DNA from: Epiperipatus broadwayi
Taxonomy: Eukaryota; Onychophora; Udeonychophora; Euonychophora; Peripatidae
DNA length: 64,000 nucleotides
Assembly: GCA_028023455.1 (NCBI GenBank)
Contig: JAQFVV010006200.1
Location: forward strand, 8,604,521-8,668,520
Reading direction: 5' to 3'
Every line of letters starts with the position of its first letter. The stretch's first letter is position 1. Shown one piece after another: positions 1 to 12,859 of the stretch. The notes beneath the pieces were generated by a model. It made no database searches, had not been told where the DNA came from, and was given only the letters and a program-made list of their open reading frames with translations. The position numbers and the translations under genes were made by a program.

Positions 1-1170
1 TCATTAACAATTCTATAGACAAAGTTGAAAGTAACGATAAGATGGTATATTCCCAGTGTTGTTATGTTTGACAGGCCAAGTATATGAGAAAATGCAAAGA
101 CAAAGCACATAGCATGTATAATAGGGTAAAAACAGAAACAAACTTTTTTTTTGAGAGAAATAATGCAAAATGTCAAAAGAAGTTTGATGGATAATTAATG
201 CAAGATATACCATTATTATATGAAACAAATGTGTTTCTTTAAATTAGCATTGGCATTTTAGTCTAGGTTTGGCAAAGATAGTCTGCATCAAAAGCCGAGC
301 TAAGCAATTTTCAATATTGATGTTGTAATAATCATTAGTTTGTAGATATATTTAGTTTGTAGATACTCTCTTATGATAAATATAAATCAGGTTTTTGGAT
401 TATTGATAGAAGTCTTTTACATAAATTTTTTATAGATATACAAAACCAATCAAGTTGAAAATCTTTAAATATATTCTTATCCACTCTAGAATAATTATGA
501 TAAAAAATAAGTTGTGCAGTAACTTGATTTATTTATAAGAACTTTATTCTTTTACACTGTCTTTACAAATGTATTTGCCTTTAATCTTGAAAGCATCACA
601 GCCCTTACCAACATTAGTTCTTCAATTCAAAGACTAATTAAAATTTCTAATGTGAATGACATCATAATATTCTCATCTTCTCATACTTGCTTTAATTCAG
701 GCATAGTTCCAACTATCATTACATCTGAATATTTATCCATGAAGATGAAGTGAGATTTTTCTATCGATTATTTTCCAAGTATCGTCTCTACTACTTTTTT
801 TATGAAGTATCCTCTTTATTATCTATTTATGTAAGTTAAAAGGTCTGATATTTATGACCCATTCTAATTTCAGAACCAAATAAGATTTTTTATCTTATCA
901 AACATTTAATACCATTATTTAATTTTTTCCCTGCTTGTTTTATCTTCTACATCTTAATATTATTAGCTAATATAATTGTTATTGCTCTGTAGGACTTTAT
1001 AATTCATTTGTAGAGAATCAAAATTTAGTGACTTTAATGTCAAAGATGATTTATTGTCATAGAAAACTTGCTTCACTATATGTGAAAGAATATCTATGAC
1101 AAAGCTATTCTGCTTATTTTTTCTTACCTTTTATACTTTTAGTATTTATTTGAAAGAGATATTCAAAATA
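1..1170. other. A+T-rich non-coding stretch
   Basis: No coding frame, RNA gene or repeat that I can support. The only open frames are short, A+T-biased and resemble no known protein. Confidence 0.5.
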
Positions 1171-1174
1171 TTAA

Positions 1175-2000
1175 TATAATTTTAATGCGCAAATACGCGC
1201 ACAACAACCGAGCTTCATCAGGATTAAATAAAAATATATTATAAACTCAAAATAATTATAATATCTAAAGAAAAATGCCCGAGCGCTTTCAAGAGAACTT
1301 AGCTCTCATAATCATGGGCAACAAAGAATAAGCATAGCGTGTTGGTATATGCTAAAATATGCTGATATATGTAAATTAGTTGAAAATAAATGCGTCAGCT
1401 CTAAATGATCCATTTCTTAGAGATTTTGTAACACGCATCTTTCCTATTCATAGCCTTATCATCAATAGCAATAAAACATGCTTCTTTAACTTTCCTCTTA
1501 ATGTCATTTCTCTCCCTGCAAACTATTCTTGCATTTTTAGGTTCACATGCATGACCAGCTGATTTCTGATGTATAGCAAATATTGAGTTGCAATTTGGGT
1601 CTACTTGGGCCTTATTGTAAGAATATTTGTGCTGGGATAGTCTTGTAGAAAGAGTTGCTTTCGTTTCACCATAGTATGATGCCATGCAGTTATTTTCTGG
1701 ACATGAAATATTATATAAGGCTATGAATAGGAAAGATGCGTGTTACAAAATCTCTAAGAAATGGATCATTTAGAGCTGACTCATTTATTTTCAACTAATT
1801 TACATATATCAGCATATTTTAGCATATACCAACACGCTATGCTTATTCTTTGTTGCCCATGATTATGAGAGCTAAGTTCTCTTGAAAGCGCTCAGGCATT
1901 TTTCTTTAGATATTATAATTATTTTGAGTTTATAATATATTTTTATTTAATCCTGATGAAGCTCGGTTGTTGTGCGCGTATTTGCGCATTAAAATTATAT
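1175..2000 (-). mobile_element. Penelope-like element fragment in inverted-repeat arrangement
   Basis: Two arms of about 285 bp (1175-1459 and 1715-2000) are near-perfect reverse complements around a loop of about 255 bp. For example, the left arm begins with a match to AATGCGCAAATACGCGCACA and the right arm ends with its complement. The loop and left arm, read on the minus strand, encode the GIY-YIG endonuclease end of a Penelope-like retroelement. The right arm therefore repeats the coding end and 3' region in the opposite direction. Penelope-like elements are known for partial inverted copies at their ends, which fits. The reverse transcriptase part is absent, so this is a dead fragment. 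Confidence 0.7.
1401..1736 (-). pseudogene. GIY-YIG endonuclease domain, Penelope-like element C-terminus
   Basis: The minus-strand frame, extended upstream of its first ATG (near 1685), reads NISCPENNC, then ASYYGETKATLSTRLSQH. This matches the Penelope-type GIY-YIG layout: a Cys-rich lead-in, then Y-Y-G-E-T in place of Y-I-G-E-T, then the Arg of the RL..H motif. About 60 further residues lead to a stop at 1401-1403 shortly after ...CYKISKKWII. In this family the domain nicks DNA during target-primed reverse transcription. The frame is open over about 100 codons, but no reverse transcriptase lies upstream because the inverted arm begins at 1715. Homology is by motif only. Confidence 0.65.
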
Positions 2001-2045
2001 ACATATAATAAGCACCTGAGTTTAATAATTTCTTTTTTAAAATAT

Positions 2046-2484
2046 TAATGTAAAATAATACTCATACAGAGTTTATTTAAATATAAACATTTTAATATTA
2101 TTATACTGAGTATATTTCCGACATTTTCATGTCATATTCATGGTCAGTCTGCTGAGAACATCAATTTTTTGCTGATTTAAATACTGTTATTTTTTTGATT
2201 CATTACATATTTATTTTGGGTAGTGAACCATGTCTGTTTTATTTTGGGGTTGCAGGATTTCTCTCTTCACATATAACTCTAACAGTACTCAATTCATAAC
2301 TATGGCCATGTTCTCTCTCATGATTCAGAAAAATGGATGAATTAGATACTTCAGGCTTAATCTTAGATTTCTTATACATTAATGTTCTCAGCAGAATGAT
2401 CATAAATATAACTTGTGTACTCAGAACAATATCATTATTAAAAATTTTATATTTAAACTCTGTATGAGTATTATTTTACATTAA
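2046..2484. mobile_element. Foldback/MITE-like element, about 440 bp
   Basis: Long imperfect inverted repeat. The left end (about 2046-2092) carries TAATGTAAAATAATACTCAT and the right end (about 2440-2484) its complement. The match resumes further in, at GTCTGCTGAGAACATCAA (about 2143) against its near-complement near 2380-2397. There is no open frame, so it is a non-autonomous element. It lies directly beside the Penelope-like fragment. Confidence 0.6.
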
Positions 2485-5050
2485 CATCTAGAATGCCAGA
2501 GTATAGAAATGTAATTACATATTCAAAATAATAAACTGTTCTATTAATCCATTTTCTATCCTAATATACATATTTTTATGATTATATATATATATATATA
2601 AGATGTACCTGGCCTTTAGAAAGGCAGTCATTTTGATATGTTTAATTTAACATCATTACTTTTTTCATAATGAAAATTATATATACCTGGGTCTTGTTTT
2701 ATGCGGTAGATAGGTTCCTCAGAAAATGTGCACAAAAGAAATAGCATAAAAATAGACTTAACTTACCTTGAAAAATGGGGGATAGGTTCTGTAATTTTTA
2801 GAAATCACATAAAAGCAAAGCAACAAGGAAAAATTATTTTAAAATTCGTATTAAAAAAATAAGGAAATAAAGTATGACTAATAAAAAATTTCAAATATTT
2901 GAAAAAAATTAATACAAGACAAACTTTTTTTATTAACTATAGTATTTAATTTTACATTTTTTCATACATATTTTAATCATTACCGCTATTTGACAATATG
3001 TATTCGTTTGCGAATTGGTAAGAAATCAGATTCATGATGTGATATACAACTAGCGCCACTTTCAGTCTTGTGCTGTGTTAATGGTTTTCTGTTTTTATAT
3101 TAAAAAAATGAGATCGCTATCAAAACAAAAAGATTATACTTTATCATTAGAAAGATTATTTTCAGTTTATAAAATCAATAAAATCTTCATTATTATTTAT
3201 TTTAAAAATTTAAAAAAATATTTATTTCTGTTATATCTAACAAAATACATTTTAAAATTTTAAAATTTTTGAATATTTATTGCGATATTTTTATATGTTC
3301 ATATAAATCTATTATTATTATTTACTCATTAGTATAAGTAGATTATTTACATAGAAGCTAAGATTCTAAATACAGCTTCAGGCCATATTCACATTAGCTG
3401 CTAATATAATGTTATATTTTTGAAAAAAAAAAGTATTTCCAGTCAAAATAAGTTATTAATAATTTAAATTTCTTGATATCTAATAAATATAGTGAAATAT
3501 GAAAGATATTAAGAAGAAACATGAATCTCATAACTTCAAAATCGCATTAAAATAATTCGAATAAAACGAGACCCAGGTGTATTATTAAATCTAATTTTTG
3601 TAATTTTTTTTTAATTAGTTGCTTTAACAAATTTATTTTAAGATTTAATGTAAATATATGTTGTTGTTTTTACTAAACATTTGCTGAGTATATCATCAAT
3701 CTGAACTATAATAAGGGGATTGGCAGACAATGAAAGCATTTTAATAAAACTAAATTTAAATTAATTTTTTTAAATATACCTGTTATATTTGACAGCATTA
3801 CAGTGCAACTATATATTTAGTTTTCTTTAGCTTTATTAATAGTTACTGTTTATTAATACAAAAATGCTGTTTTTGTAATTTTTTTATTAAATATAATATT
3901 TGTAATATTTTTTTAAATTGGTTTCTTTAACAATTTTTTTTAAGATTTAATATAAATTAAATGAAAGATTTTAAATGTGAGAATTATACACTGATCTAAA
4001 ATGCCATCATTTCGACTTCAATTATACACTAATGAAAAATAAATATAAATATGATAGTATACTATCTCCCCCCCCTCACTAAATATTACATTTTTGAACA
4101 TGAATTTCTGTACTATAATCACATTTTCTTCATGATTTAAATACTATACCATTGTAGTTAAAAACACATGTTGATTTTTTTTCAAGCGGAATTACTTCAT
4201 TCGTAAAATGTAATGGTTGACATATGACATCAGATAGACATTCATACATACACTAATCAGACAAAAGATAAAATAGAAAAAATATTGATAAATAACATAT
4301 AGAACAATATTTATTTATTTATTTTGTGATAAGACTAATCTAAAAAATATTTTGAGAAAAAAATGATGAAAAAAATCTCAATAACATTAAATCAGTTGAA
4401 ACAGAAAGTGTTTTAAATATAAAATAGGCAGGATATTTTAGCATGATGCAAGACTCATTCGGAATTAATAAAGAAATTATAGACCACATAAAACAAATTT
4501 TATGAGCAGATCGAATATGATAATTATATTTGGGACATAAAAAAACTAATAACAAGTATAAAATAAACAAATCTGCATATAATAATGTACGGCTTATAAA
4601 AAGCTTGTCATTAATTATAGAGAAAAGCAACAAACTGTTATACAAACTGCATAGATGAATCCATCTTGAAAAATATTAAAAAAAAAACAAAACAATTCCT
4701 GAAAGACTTATTTGCCTTGGAATAAAGATAAAATGGCAAAAACACAAAATATGAAATAGTATTCTCCATGTCCATGATATTTCTTCCAAACTTTGAAACA
4801 AATAATCATTATTTTCAACCATTATCATTTCACTGCACAATAAAAAGTATCTTCAAATTTAATCCAGTTTTTCTGATCTATAGTGAATCATAAATAATTC
4901 TCGCTTTTAATACACAAATATAAGTGTATGTACATATTAGATATACATGATGAAAGTATTTGTAACACACATAGAAGTATGTAATACTATATAATGTGAA
5001 TTAAAAAATTAAAGTACAAAAAATTATTATTATTATTATTTTCATTTAGT
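2485..5050. other. A+T-rich stretch with a weak direct repeat
   Basis: No gene supported. A (TA)n run lies at about 2586-2600. An imperfect direct repeat, with a shared TTAAGATTTAAT core, occurs at about 3595-3660 and again at 3900-3965, suggesting an old local duplication. A C-run lies near 4068-4076. Confidence 0.4.
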
Positions 5051-5059
5051 ATATTATGG

Positions 5060-5990
5060 ATACTAGGGACTGTGGTGTATCACAGAAAAAACTAACCAAA
5101 ATTTAACATTCTAAATGTTGGTTCAGTTTTATTACCAATACATAATTATCATATATAATGTTAATAAGCATTATCATTTAATATCTATTGATTACTCAAA
5201 CTTACAATAGATGTCAGCAATGAAGTAGAATAAATAAAATTTACATATCATTGCAATCTATAAGAAATTCTTTCAAATAAGTATGCAAATAACCAGTCAA
5301 ATTTCCTGACAGAAGTAAAAATCAAAGCAGTGGATAAATAATATTATAGGGTTGGATTTGAAAATTGCACAAGAATCATTTTTAGTAAAATGTTCTCTAA
5401 AATTATCAAAATGTATAATTTCATTAAGACAATGCATTCACAAAACCATGATATATAGCAAAATAATTGATATTAACATGTTATTATCTCCATGAAAACA
5501 TATTTTTTGTATTAATTGACATACCAGAATTAACCCAGACAAAATGTTATCAAATATCACTATTACTGTTATCATACTGAAATAATTCTCAAGGCTCTCC
5601 AATATAGGATCATTTTTTACAAAAAATTTGTAAAGTTGAATTTAAACATGGACTTAGAGCTCTGCCAGCTGGGAAGCCTCTAAAGAATAAGTAAAAATAT
5701 CATTTGAGTCCCTATAAAAGTGTTTATTTGTATACTGTGTATATTTTTAAATTGCTAAAAGTCAATGGGGGGGGGGTATTAACATTTGTGTCAGAGCAGT
5801 GATCCACTCAAGCAATCTATTGTAAACTTATTTTTAATCTATGAATACTAGCTAACCAAATTCTACCTTAGTTTATGACTAGTGGCTTTGATCAGTGAGG
5901 GACATTGAATTTGGCATAGTGTGTCTATTGATAATTCAATCTGACAACAGATGTCTCTCAAATAGAATAAATAAAGTGGATTATTGTTTC
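5060..5990. repeat. Two related diverged repeat segments
   Basis: Segments near 5180-5240 and 5925-5985 share a pattern: TCTATTGAT, then a weakly matching stretch, then an ACAAYAGATGTC-like block, then AGAATAAATAAA. The phrase TCTATTGATTACTC in the first also occurs in the palindromic family at 6652 and 41086, so both may be worn outer pieces of that family. No coding potential. Confidence 0.35.
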
Positions 5991-6651
5991 AAATGTAGAT
6001 AATTAGAAAGTTTATGTAATGTTTTGTTAATTATATATTAAATTTTCTTTAATGGTTGTTTAAAGTCACAAATTTTTTTAACACAATCACAAAACAAATC
6101 TTGAATCACTGTACTATATTATACCCCAGGGATCAAATTCTTTCTAGAATAGGGCATAGGCAATTTTTTTTTAAACAGCAGATCTCATGATATTTTGTTT
6201 ATTATAATTCAAACCACACCTCTAAAAAAAAATTCAAAATGTATTTTATATTAAGTCTACCAAACTAATTTAATGCTGGTTTAATCATGAATTAAGCAAT
6301 CCAACAGTTAAATCACAAAGGTCTACATGTGATTAACAAGTTACCTATGCCTGCTATAAACACAAAGTTTTAATTTAGAATATTGCAAAAACATATTTAC
6401 AACTTAGATCTTTATAGTGGTGGCTTGGAGTTAGTGAAATCACTACCTTATCTAATGTGCAGAAGATCATAAAAAGTCAGAGGATTATTGAAAATATCAC
6501 CATCCTTTGACAACAACTATTGTCATTGAAAATAAACTGCAGAAACTTTGACTCATTAGTTATAAAAGAGTTTGTAAGTAACTTTCAAATGTAAATTATG
6601 AGTACCTACAACTGGAATTAAAAATATCTAAGTAGTAGCTACTATCTCAAT

Positions 6652-6819
6652 ACAGTAGTGCCACCAAGTGTAAGCCATAGTAATCAATGGGTTAACATCA
6701 AAATCCTTATCTAATGCCTACACATCCAATATCTCCAGATTAGTTTTTACCTTGTGGATTTTATCAGTGAGAAGTCTTGGATCTGAGAGGACTACACCTG
6801 TACCTTTGGTGGCACTACT
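6652..6819. repeat. Palindromic repeat, family B, copy 1
   Basis: The left end CAGTAGTGCCACCAAGTGT is mirrored at the right end as ACCTTTGGTGGCACTACTG. The interior shares GTAAGCC, AGTAATCAATGG and a CTTGGATCTGAGAG-like block with the copy at 41086-41333. The short open frame starting near 6777 lies across the right arm and is not a gene. Confidence 0.6.
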
Positions 6820-7314
6820 GTATGGAAAGAGTTGCTACCATTTTATCAGATTGTGTAAGCATAAGAAATGTGACATGTGATAGAAATAATATTTTGTGGT
6901 TTTATTTATATATAAGATGTTCAAGATTTACAATAATGATTATATCTTATTTGCAAACGATATCTTCCATATCAAGGTATTGTTTTAATTGCGAAATCAT
7001 TAGTTAATGTAAAAACTATCATTTTTTTTTTTTTGTTTTCAACTCCAAAGCAGAAAGTCAAACTATCCTTTCTCACTATACATACATTCTTCAAGGGAGC
7101 TGGAAATAGCAAACATCTGAATCTTCATAATTTTGTTTACACTTCATTAATTCTCTATATCTCTCACATCCATGGCAGGGACTGGTTTTTATCCAAGTTT
7201 ACATCATAAGGAAGGGCGAACATCATTGCGCTATGAATATAGTTTTTCAAGTTTTTGGTTTTTGTGAGGACATCCGTCATCGCAATTCTATTATATCACA
7301 AGCATCTATTAGCA

Positions 7315-7811
7315 CAGGGGTGGGCAAATAGTGGCCTGAGGGCCACATGCGGCCCACTAAGAGTTTTTATGCAGCCTTCCAAGACAATCAGAAAAATCTG
7401 CTTTGAACTGAGATTTCCTTCCCGTCCATGACTGAAGATTCATCTCGTATTTTCCACTAGGATGGCCACATCAATACACATGCGCAGTGTAGATATGATG
7501 TGCAGTGCTTTTCCAGTTGATCTGGTTAACTTCAATTTTGTCTTTGCATTAGAAAATATATACATTTCCAACTTTAGTGAAAGTTATGAACCCTCCGAAA
7601 AAATGTAAAATTGGTGACGAATGTCATGTGTTTAATGAAGAAATGGACAAACAAATATTTCTTTGGTAATACAGGGAATAAAGCAGTGTGTTTATTGTGT
7701 CATGAAATAAAGGTGCGGCCCTCCACTAACCTTCGCTTCCACAAAGTGGCCCCCAATGCGGCCCTCCGCCAACCTCTGTGGCCCCTGAGCCAAAACAATT
7801 GCCCACCCCTG
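7315..7811 (+). mobile_element. Deleted hAT-superfamily DNA transposon, 497 bp
   Basis: The ends are short inverted repeats: CAGGGGTGGGCAA at the left and TTGCCCACCCCTG at the right. Each is flanked by the same 8-bp word TATTAGCA (7307-7314 and 7812-7819), the target duplication typical of hAT insertion. The C(A)GGGGTGGGCAA end and GCGGCCC-rich subterminal DNA are typical of hAT elements of the Charlie type. The interior keeps only the start of the transposase gene, so the element is non-autonomous. It is more G+C-rich than its surroundings, consistent with a fairly recent arrival. Confidence 0.9.
7586..7760 (+). pseudogene. Remnant of hAT transposase N-terminus
   Basis: An ATG at 7586 opens MNPPKKCKIGDECHVFNEE, and a frame shift near 7640-7645 leads into WTNKYFFGNTGNKAVCLLCHE. 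The K-Y-F-F ... V-C-L-L-C pattern is the start of a BED-like zinc finger found in hAT transposases and in proteins derived from them, such as GTF2IRD2. The rest of the transposase, including the catalytic and dimerisation parts, is deleted, and the reading frame passes straight into the right end of the element. A non-functional fragment. Confidence 0.65.
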
Positions 7812-7819
7812 TATTAGCA

Positions 7820-9970
7820 TATAAAGTCAAATCACACTCTCTCGTTATACATATATAAATTTATAATTAAACAGGAAGTTACCTTAAACCTCAGCGACCT
7901 TATATATAGCTCGCCGAAGGTTTACCGTAGCTTCCGTTTTAATTTCATCTACATTTGAGGCCATCAGTATTAATATAAACAAGTCTTATTATTTTTCTTA
8001 AATTATAAAGGCTTTATGAATTAGTAAATAGAGCAATTCGCTATACTCACTATCCAGGATCCAAGTTCAAGTGATGTTTGTAAATATTTTAGATTTCAAA
8101 CAAGATTAAGGTTTTTCTCTACCCCCTCCCCTCCAATAGACAGTAAAAAAAAGAGGGAAATCATAAATCCTCAGCATTTAACCATTAGCTTGTCTGATGA
8201 ATAATGTCATTTCCTTCACTAATGAATAATATTTCTGTAATGAAAATTACACTACATAAATATTATTCATTTCCTCGACTATAGCACATTTTGCAATTAT
8301 TAAATAGAACTTTCTGAAAGTTATGCTAATCAAAACAAACTTAATACTGAACGTAATAATAAAAGAAACAGTCAAAAAATTTTGGCAAAAGAATACCCTT
8401 TTATTTATAATGGTTTCCAATTAGAATCAACTTAGAGCCACACCATTTAGACTCCAAAATATTTGTTCTTTAATTTAATTTATATAGTTTGTTAAATATT
8501 TATGAATAGTTTATATACATAAGTAAATTGTTTACATTATGAGTGTGTGTGTGTGTGTTTTTATAAATATATTTAAAGAAAAATAATTGTAGAATGTACA
8601 GTGCTGCCATCTACCAATATTTTTTTTGTTGCCTTAGGGTTATTTTTTCCTATTTATACGTCAAGCTTTTAATGTTGGAAAAATCTTAATCTGAAATGAA
8701 ACCTTCTTATTTGCATTGTTCATCTATACAGAATAACATGAATCATTCCTAATTGTCGTTTGGAATGCTCTACAGTGATAATACGCAAGCTTAAAAAAAA
8801 AAAAAATTAAAAAAGGGATTTTCATTAATTAATGGTAATAAAAACAAATCACCATGTCACATGATAAGTAATGTAATAAACATTTTGCTGAAAGAACAGA
8901 TTTTGAATAAAAATAAAATATAATAACTTGTGTATTTGTGGATTTCTCAGTCCAACGACAGGTTTGGTGATTGAAACAGATTTATCTTGATAGTAAAATC
9001 TAATCATCATTATGGAAATTCTCACTCTCAAGTATAACAATATAGAAGTAGAACTTTCCGACGATAGTTAATGTCTTTAAATTTGCTCACTTAACATGTT
9101 TAATACATATGTTCTACGTTTAATTCTTTTATAATCACCCTTCATTCCTTTTTGCTTATAAAAGCCTTAGAAAGGTCTTGCAGCCGTCAGTACTTTTGAA
9201 AACATGATTTCTTTAGGAAAAAAAAAACATGTTCAATTTGACCTTTTGACTTTTATCCTGGCATCTTATCTTTATCAGCTGGGAGTGTCAGGCTTCAATA
9301 GATCATATGACCTTCAGTCAGCGAGTGGAGTTTCAAGTCTGGTTCGCGTTCAGAGCGTTAACGTAATCTTTTTACTTTTATATATGACCTTCCAATAATT
9401 ACCATTTCCAATAATTAAATTGTTCATTTAATTTTACGATAGTTATATAGCAGGTAATCAAACACAATATATGTAATAGACAGATGGTTTTAAACATACT
9501 AGATCATAATAAAATAGGCTGTGATTGTGTGTATATACCATCAGTGCGTGCTCTTTCTATAAGTAGAAAATCTCTCCATATATTGTAGTTTTTAATGATA
9601 TTAAAATTGGATTGGGATACAAATCTATAAATGCATAATTAATAATTTACAAAGAAATGGTGAACAAGCATTTATAATTTATTTTCCAAGTTAAAATTTT
9701 CTAATTTTGTGTATGTATATATATATATATGTGTGTATGCATGGAATAAGGATTAAAGACAAAAGTGACAAAGCTAAGTCATGACCCACGGATCGTAAGC
9801 ATCAAATTAGGTCACTCGATTATTGCACCAAACTACAGAGGACAGCAGAGTTGGGCCATAGTCCATGAATTTTTGACTTTAGAGTTTGCCATTCTTATAA
9901 CCATATCAAATAATGGAAGGATAGATTTTCCTACCATGACTTGAAATTCTGGAAGAGCTGAGATAAATGG
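7820..9970. other. A+T-rich stretch, no gene seen
   Basis: A (GT)n run at about 8543-8558, a short TA/TG run at about 9717-9735 and an A-run near 8793-8806 are the only notable items. The short frame at 9204-9398 is not recognised and lacks support. Confidence 0.45.
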
Positions 9971-9976
9971 AGATAA

Positions 9977-10240
9977 AAATATTTTATAGTAAAAGCTTTT
10001 ATTTGTTATGCACTTAAAAACAAAAAATTGTTTCTTCAACCACAATTGGATTTTTTAATTGGACGTTGAAACAAGTGTGTGTGTGTGTGTGTGGAGGGGG
10101 GTGTCCACATAGGAATATAGTTGATTAATTTCTGGAACCACCCTTCACACTTTTATTTAAAATTTAATTTAAAAACCTCAATTGTGATTTGAAAAAACAA
10201 TTATTTTTTTGGTTTTTAATGCAGTCAAATATTTAACTTA
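9977..10240. repeat. Foldback element, family C, copy 1
   Basis: The left side carries TTGTTTCTTCAACCACAATTGG and flanking ATATTTTATAGTAAA; the right side carries the approximate complement CAATTGTGATTTGAAAAAACAA and TTTTTAATGC. The same two blocks, better preserved, form the palindrome at 12860-13149. A (GT)n tract (about 10073-10092) and a G-run lie between the arms. Confidence 0.5.
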
Positions 10241-10249
10241 ATAAGCTTG

Positions 10250-11855
10250 TAATATAATGAGTTTGCAAATAGCTCTAAACAAGCTTTTCTGATAAATGCC
10301 AGAAGAGAAAGCATTTAAAATCTCTATCTAAAATTATCCCTATCCTGAGTTAATGATTTTCCTCAGTGAGACGCTAGGATATTCAGGCACTATATCTAAA
10401 ATACCAACTCAAACATAGTATTTATCTAATACTTAACTATTAAATAGAAAATCTGAAATTTTCAGACATCTATATGTCTTCAAATCCAGCTATCTAACTT
10501 AAATAGCCATATGGGACTTGATCTTCTTACTATTATAGTTTTGCTTTTGAAGCTTTGGCAATGTTATATTGCTAAAGGTGTTAATATATGGCATATCAGA
10601 ATTTAGTTTTTTGCAGATAATCAATATACATATGATAATAGACTTTTTCTTCGCAGCTAAATATTTTTCTAAAAGTAATAAAATTATTCCAATAAAATAT
10701 TGATTTTTTTTTTAAAAAAAATACAATTTGCCATACCTTTCTTCTTCATAATTAATATAAGTTTGCTAGAAAACCAAACAGCATATTTATTCACCCTTCT
10801 TTTAAAGTGAGACAATAATATCCATTATAGTATCATTAAAGGCTACTATTATTATATCAATATCTTTTAGGAACAAATGTCTCTCCTTCTAAAATTTGGG
10901 ATATTGTGGTAACGATTCATATCTCCTTTTTTTAAAAGTAATTTCTGTATCAAATAATAAAATAATCAGTGCTATTAAAGATGTAAAAGATAATAAATTA
11001 GTTCTATTATTAGTATTCCTATTTTTATTATTAAAAGTGCATTGAATTTATTTCTCTTGTATTATATCATACATTCACATTGTCTTTACAAAAATCTATT
11101 TTACCTGAAAATCACTATGATACAGTATTTCAAAAAATTTTGGAAAATAATAATTTAAATTAAAAGATATATACTCAGTTTTAAGCATAGCCACCAACAT
11201 CCCATGTATCAAGTGAAATGATACCAAGTGGAAAAATTAAAGAGGGGTGGCATATAGCCAACAACTCTAATGCCATGAATAGGAAGTAATCCTACTTTCC
11301 ACTGCTGAAGAAATGGGCAATATAATTTACATATATTTGCATAAAATCATTACCTATATATATGCACCTACTCATGCAAATTGCAATGCTATGATATGTC
11401 ACCCTTGAAAGCACTAAGCTTCAGTAAATATGCATTTTTTAATAATTTTTCTTAGGATAACGCTTAAGTGCATATATTATAAATTAGAGCAATGTAAGAA
11501 AGTTTATTTTACAAAAAAGATCAATGGAGAAAAATCTTATAATAATGTATGATCTTATAGATAATACTACAAATGAACAAGGTTGTCTAGACGTAATTCA
11601 TTTTGATCTAAATAAAATTTTAAATATGACGAATTACAACTTTTCATTATTTAAAGTCAATTGTTTCAGTTTTTCTTCCCTTCTTTTACAGTAGTTTAAA
11701 TCCTATTTAAGTGAATATCCAAATTATATTTTTATAGTTTCAAATAATCTGAGATCAACTACAGTGAATCCTTAATATAAGTTGTAGTTGTAAATGAAAA
11801 AAAAAAAACAGACACATACATTAAAATTCATAAATTTAATAAATTTTACAATAAT
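10250..11855. other. A+T-rich stretch, no gene seen
   Basis: No supported feature. The part at about 11170-11420 is slightly richer in G+C and may be an old repeat, but I cannot assign it. Confidence 0.4.
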
Positions 11856-11860
11856 ATTTA

Positions 11861-12725
11861 GGGTATATGAGCACAGACTTTCACACGACCCACCACTCTT
11901 CACACTATCTCATAACACTGATACACTTCAAGACATATATGTTGAAAAGATATATAATCACCAATATACATATTTCATGCTAAATCAGCAATCATCAGTT
12001 GGTCCAGATTACCATCCCTACACATATATGCTATAAGTGCTCAGATATATATTAATGCCAATCCTCATACTTTAATGGACAGGCTTGAATCTACTCCGCA
12101 CTCCAACTCTTCAACCATCCATCCAATTGAAAATCTGATGATGGAATGCTCAAAGGCCATCCTGAGGCTGAGATTCTTGTCACACTCATATTGACCTAAG
12201 GTCAACATGACCCCTCATGTACAGGACATAATCCATTTAATACATATACAAGGGATGGGCAGACATCTCTACTATGTAATAATTGAAACACATAAACACA
12301 TGTATATAATAAGCCTGTGTGTTTCAATTATTACATAGTAGAGATGTCTGCCTACATCCTTTACATGAAGGGTCATGTTGACCTTAGGTCAACATGGGTG
12401 TGACAAGATTCTTGGCCTCAGGATGGCCTTTGAGCATTCCATCATCAGATTTTCAATTGGATGGATGGTTGAAGAGTTGGAGTGTGGAGTAGATTGAAGC
12501 CTGTCCATTAAAGTATGAGGATTGGCTATCTTAATATATATCTGAGCACTTATAGCATATATGTGTAGAGATGGTAATCTGGACCAACTGATGATTGCTG
12601 GTTTAGCATGAAATATGTATATTGGTGATTATTTATCTTTTCAACATATATGTGTTCAAGTGTATCAGTGTTATGAGATAGTGAGGAGAGTGGTTGGTCG
12701 TGTGAAAGTCTGTGCTCACATACCC
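11861..12725. mobile_element. Near-symmetric palindromic element FB-A, 865 bp
   Basis: Two arms of about 430 bp mirror each other about position 12293. The outer ends read GGGTATATGAGCACAGAC and its complement. Inner landmarks appear in both arms: the TGATGATGGAATGCTCAAAG block and TGACCTAAGGTCAACATG, which is itself palindromic. The arms are much closer to each other than to the other FB-A copies, so this copy is young or its arms have been homogenised. TA lies outside each end (11859-11860 and 12726-12727), compatible with a TA target duplication but not proof of one. Open frames at 11794-12036 and 12550-12747 are the two mirrored arms read in opposite directions, not genes. A piece of the central segment recurs just outside the right end (12741-12775). 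Confidence 0.75.
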
Positions 12726-12740
12726 TATATATTACATATA

Positions 12741-12850
12741 TAGACACAGGTATATAATAAGCATGTGTGTTTCAATTAATAATATTATTTAAAATATTTT
12801 ATAATAAATGCTTTTATTCATTGTATGAATACCAAAAAAGTTAAAATTAA
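12741..12850. repeat. Partial copies of FB-A centre and family C arm
   Basis: The interval 12741-12775 repeats TATATAATAAGC and TGTGTTTCAATTA from the centre of the neighbouring palindrome. The interval 12788-12850 repeats the AAATATTTTATAATAAAT arm of family C, which starts again at 12860. Confidence 0.45.
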
Positions 12851-12859
12851 TACATATAG

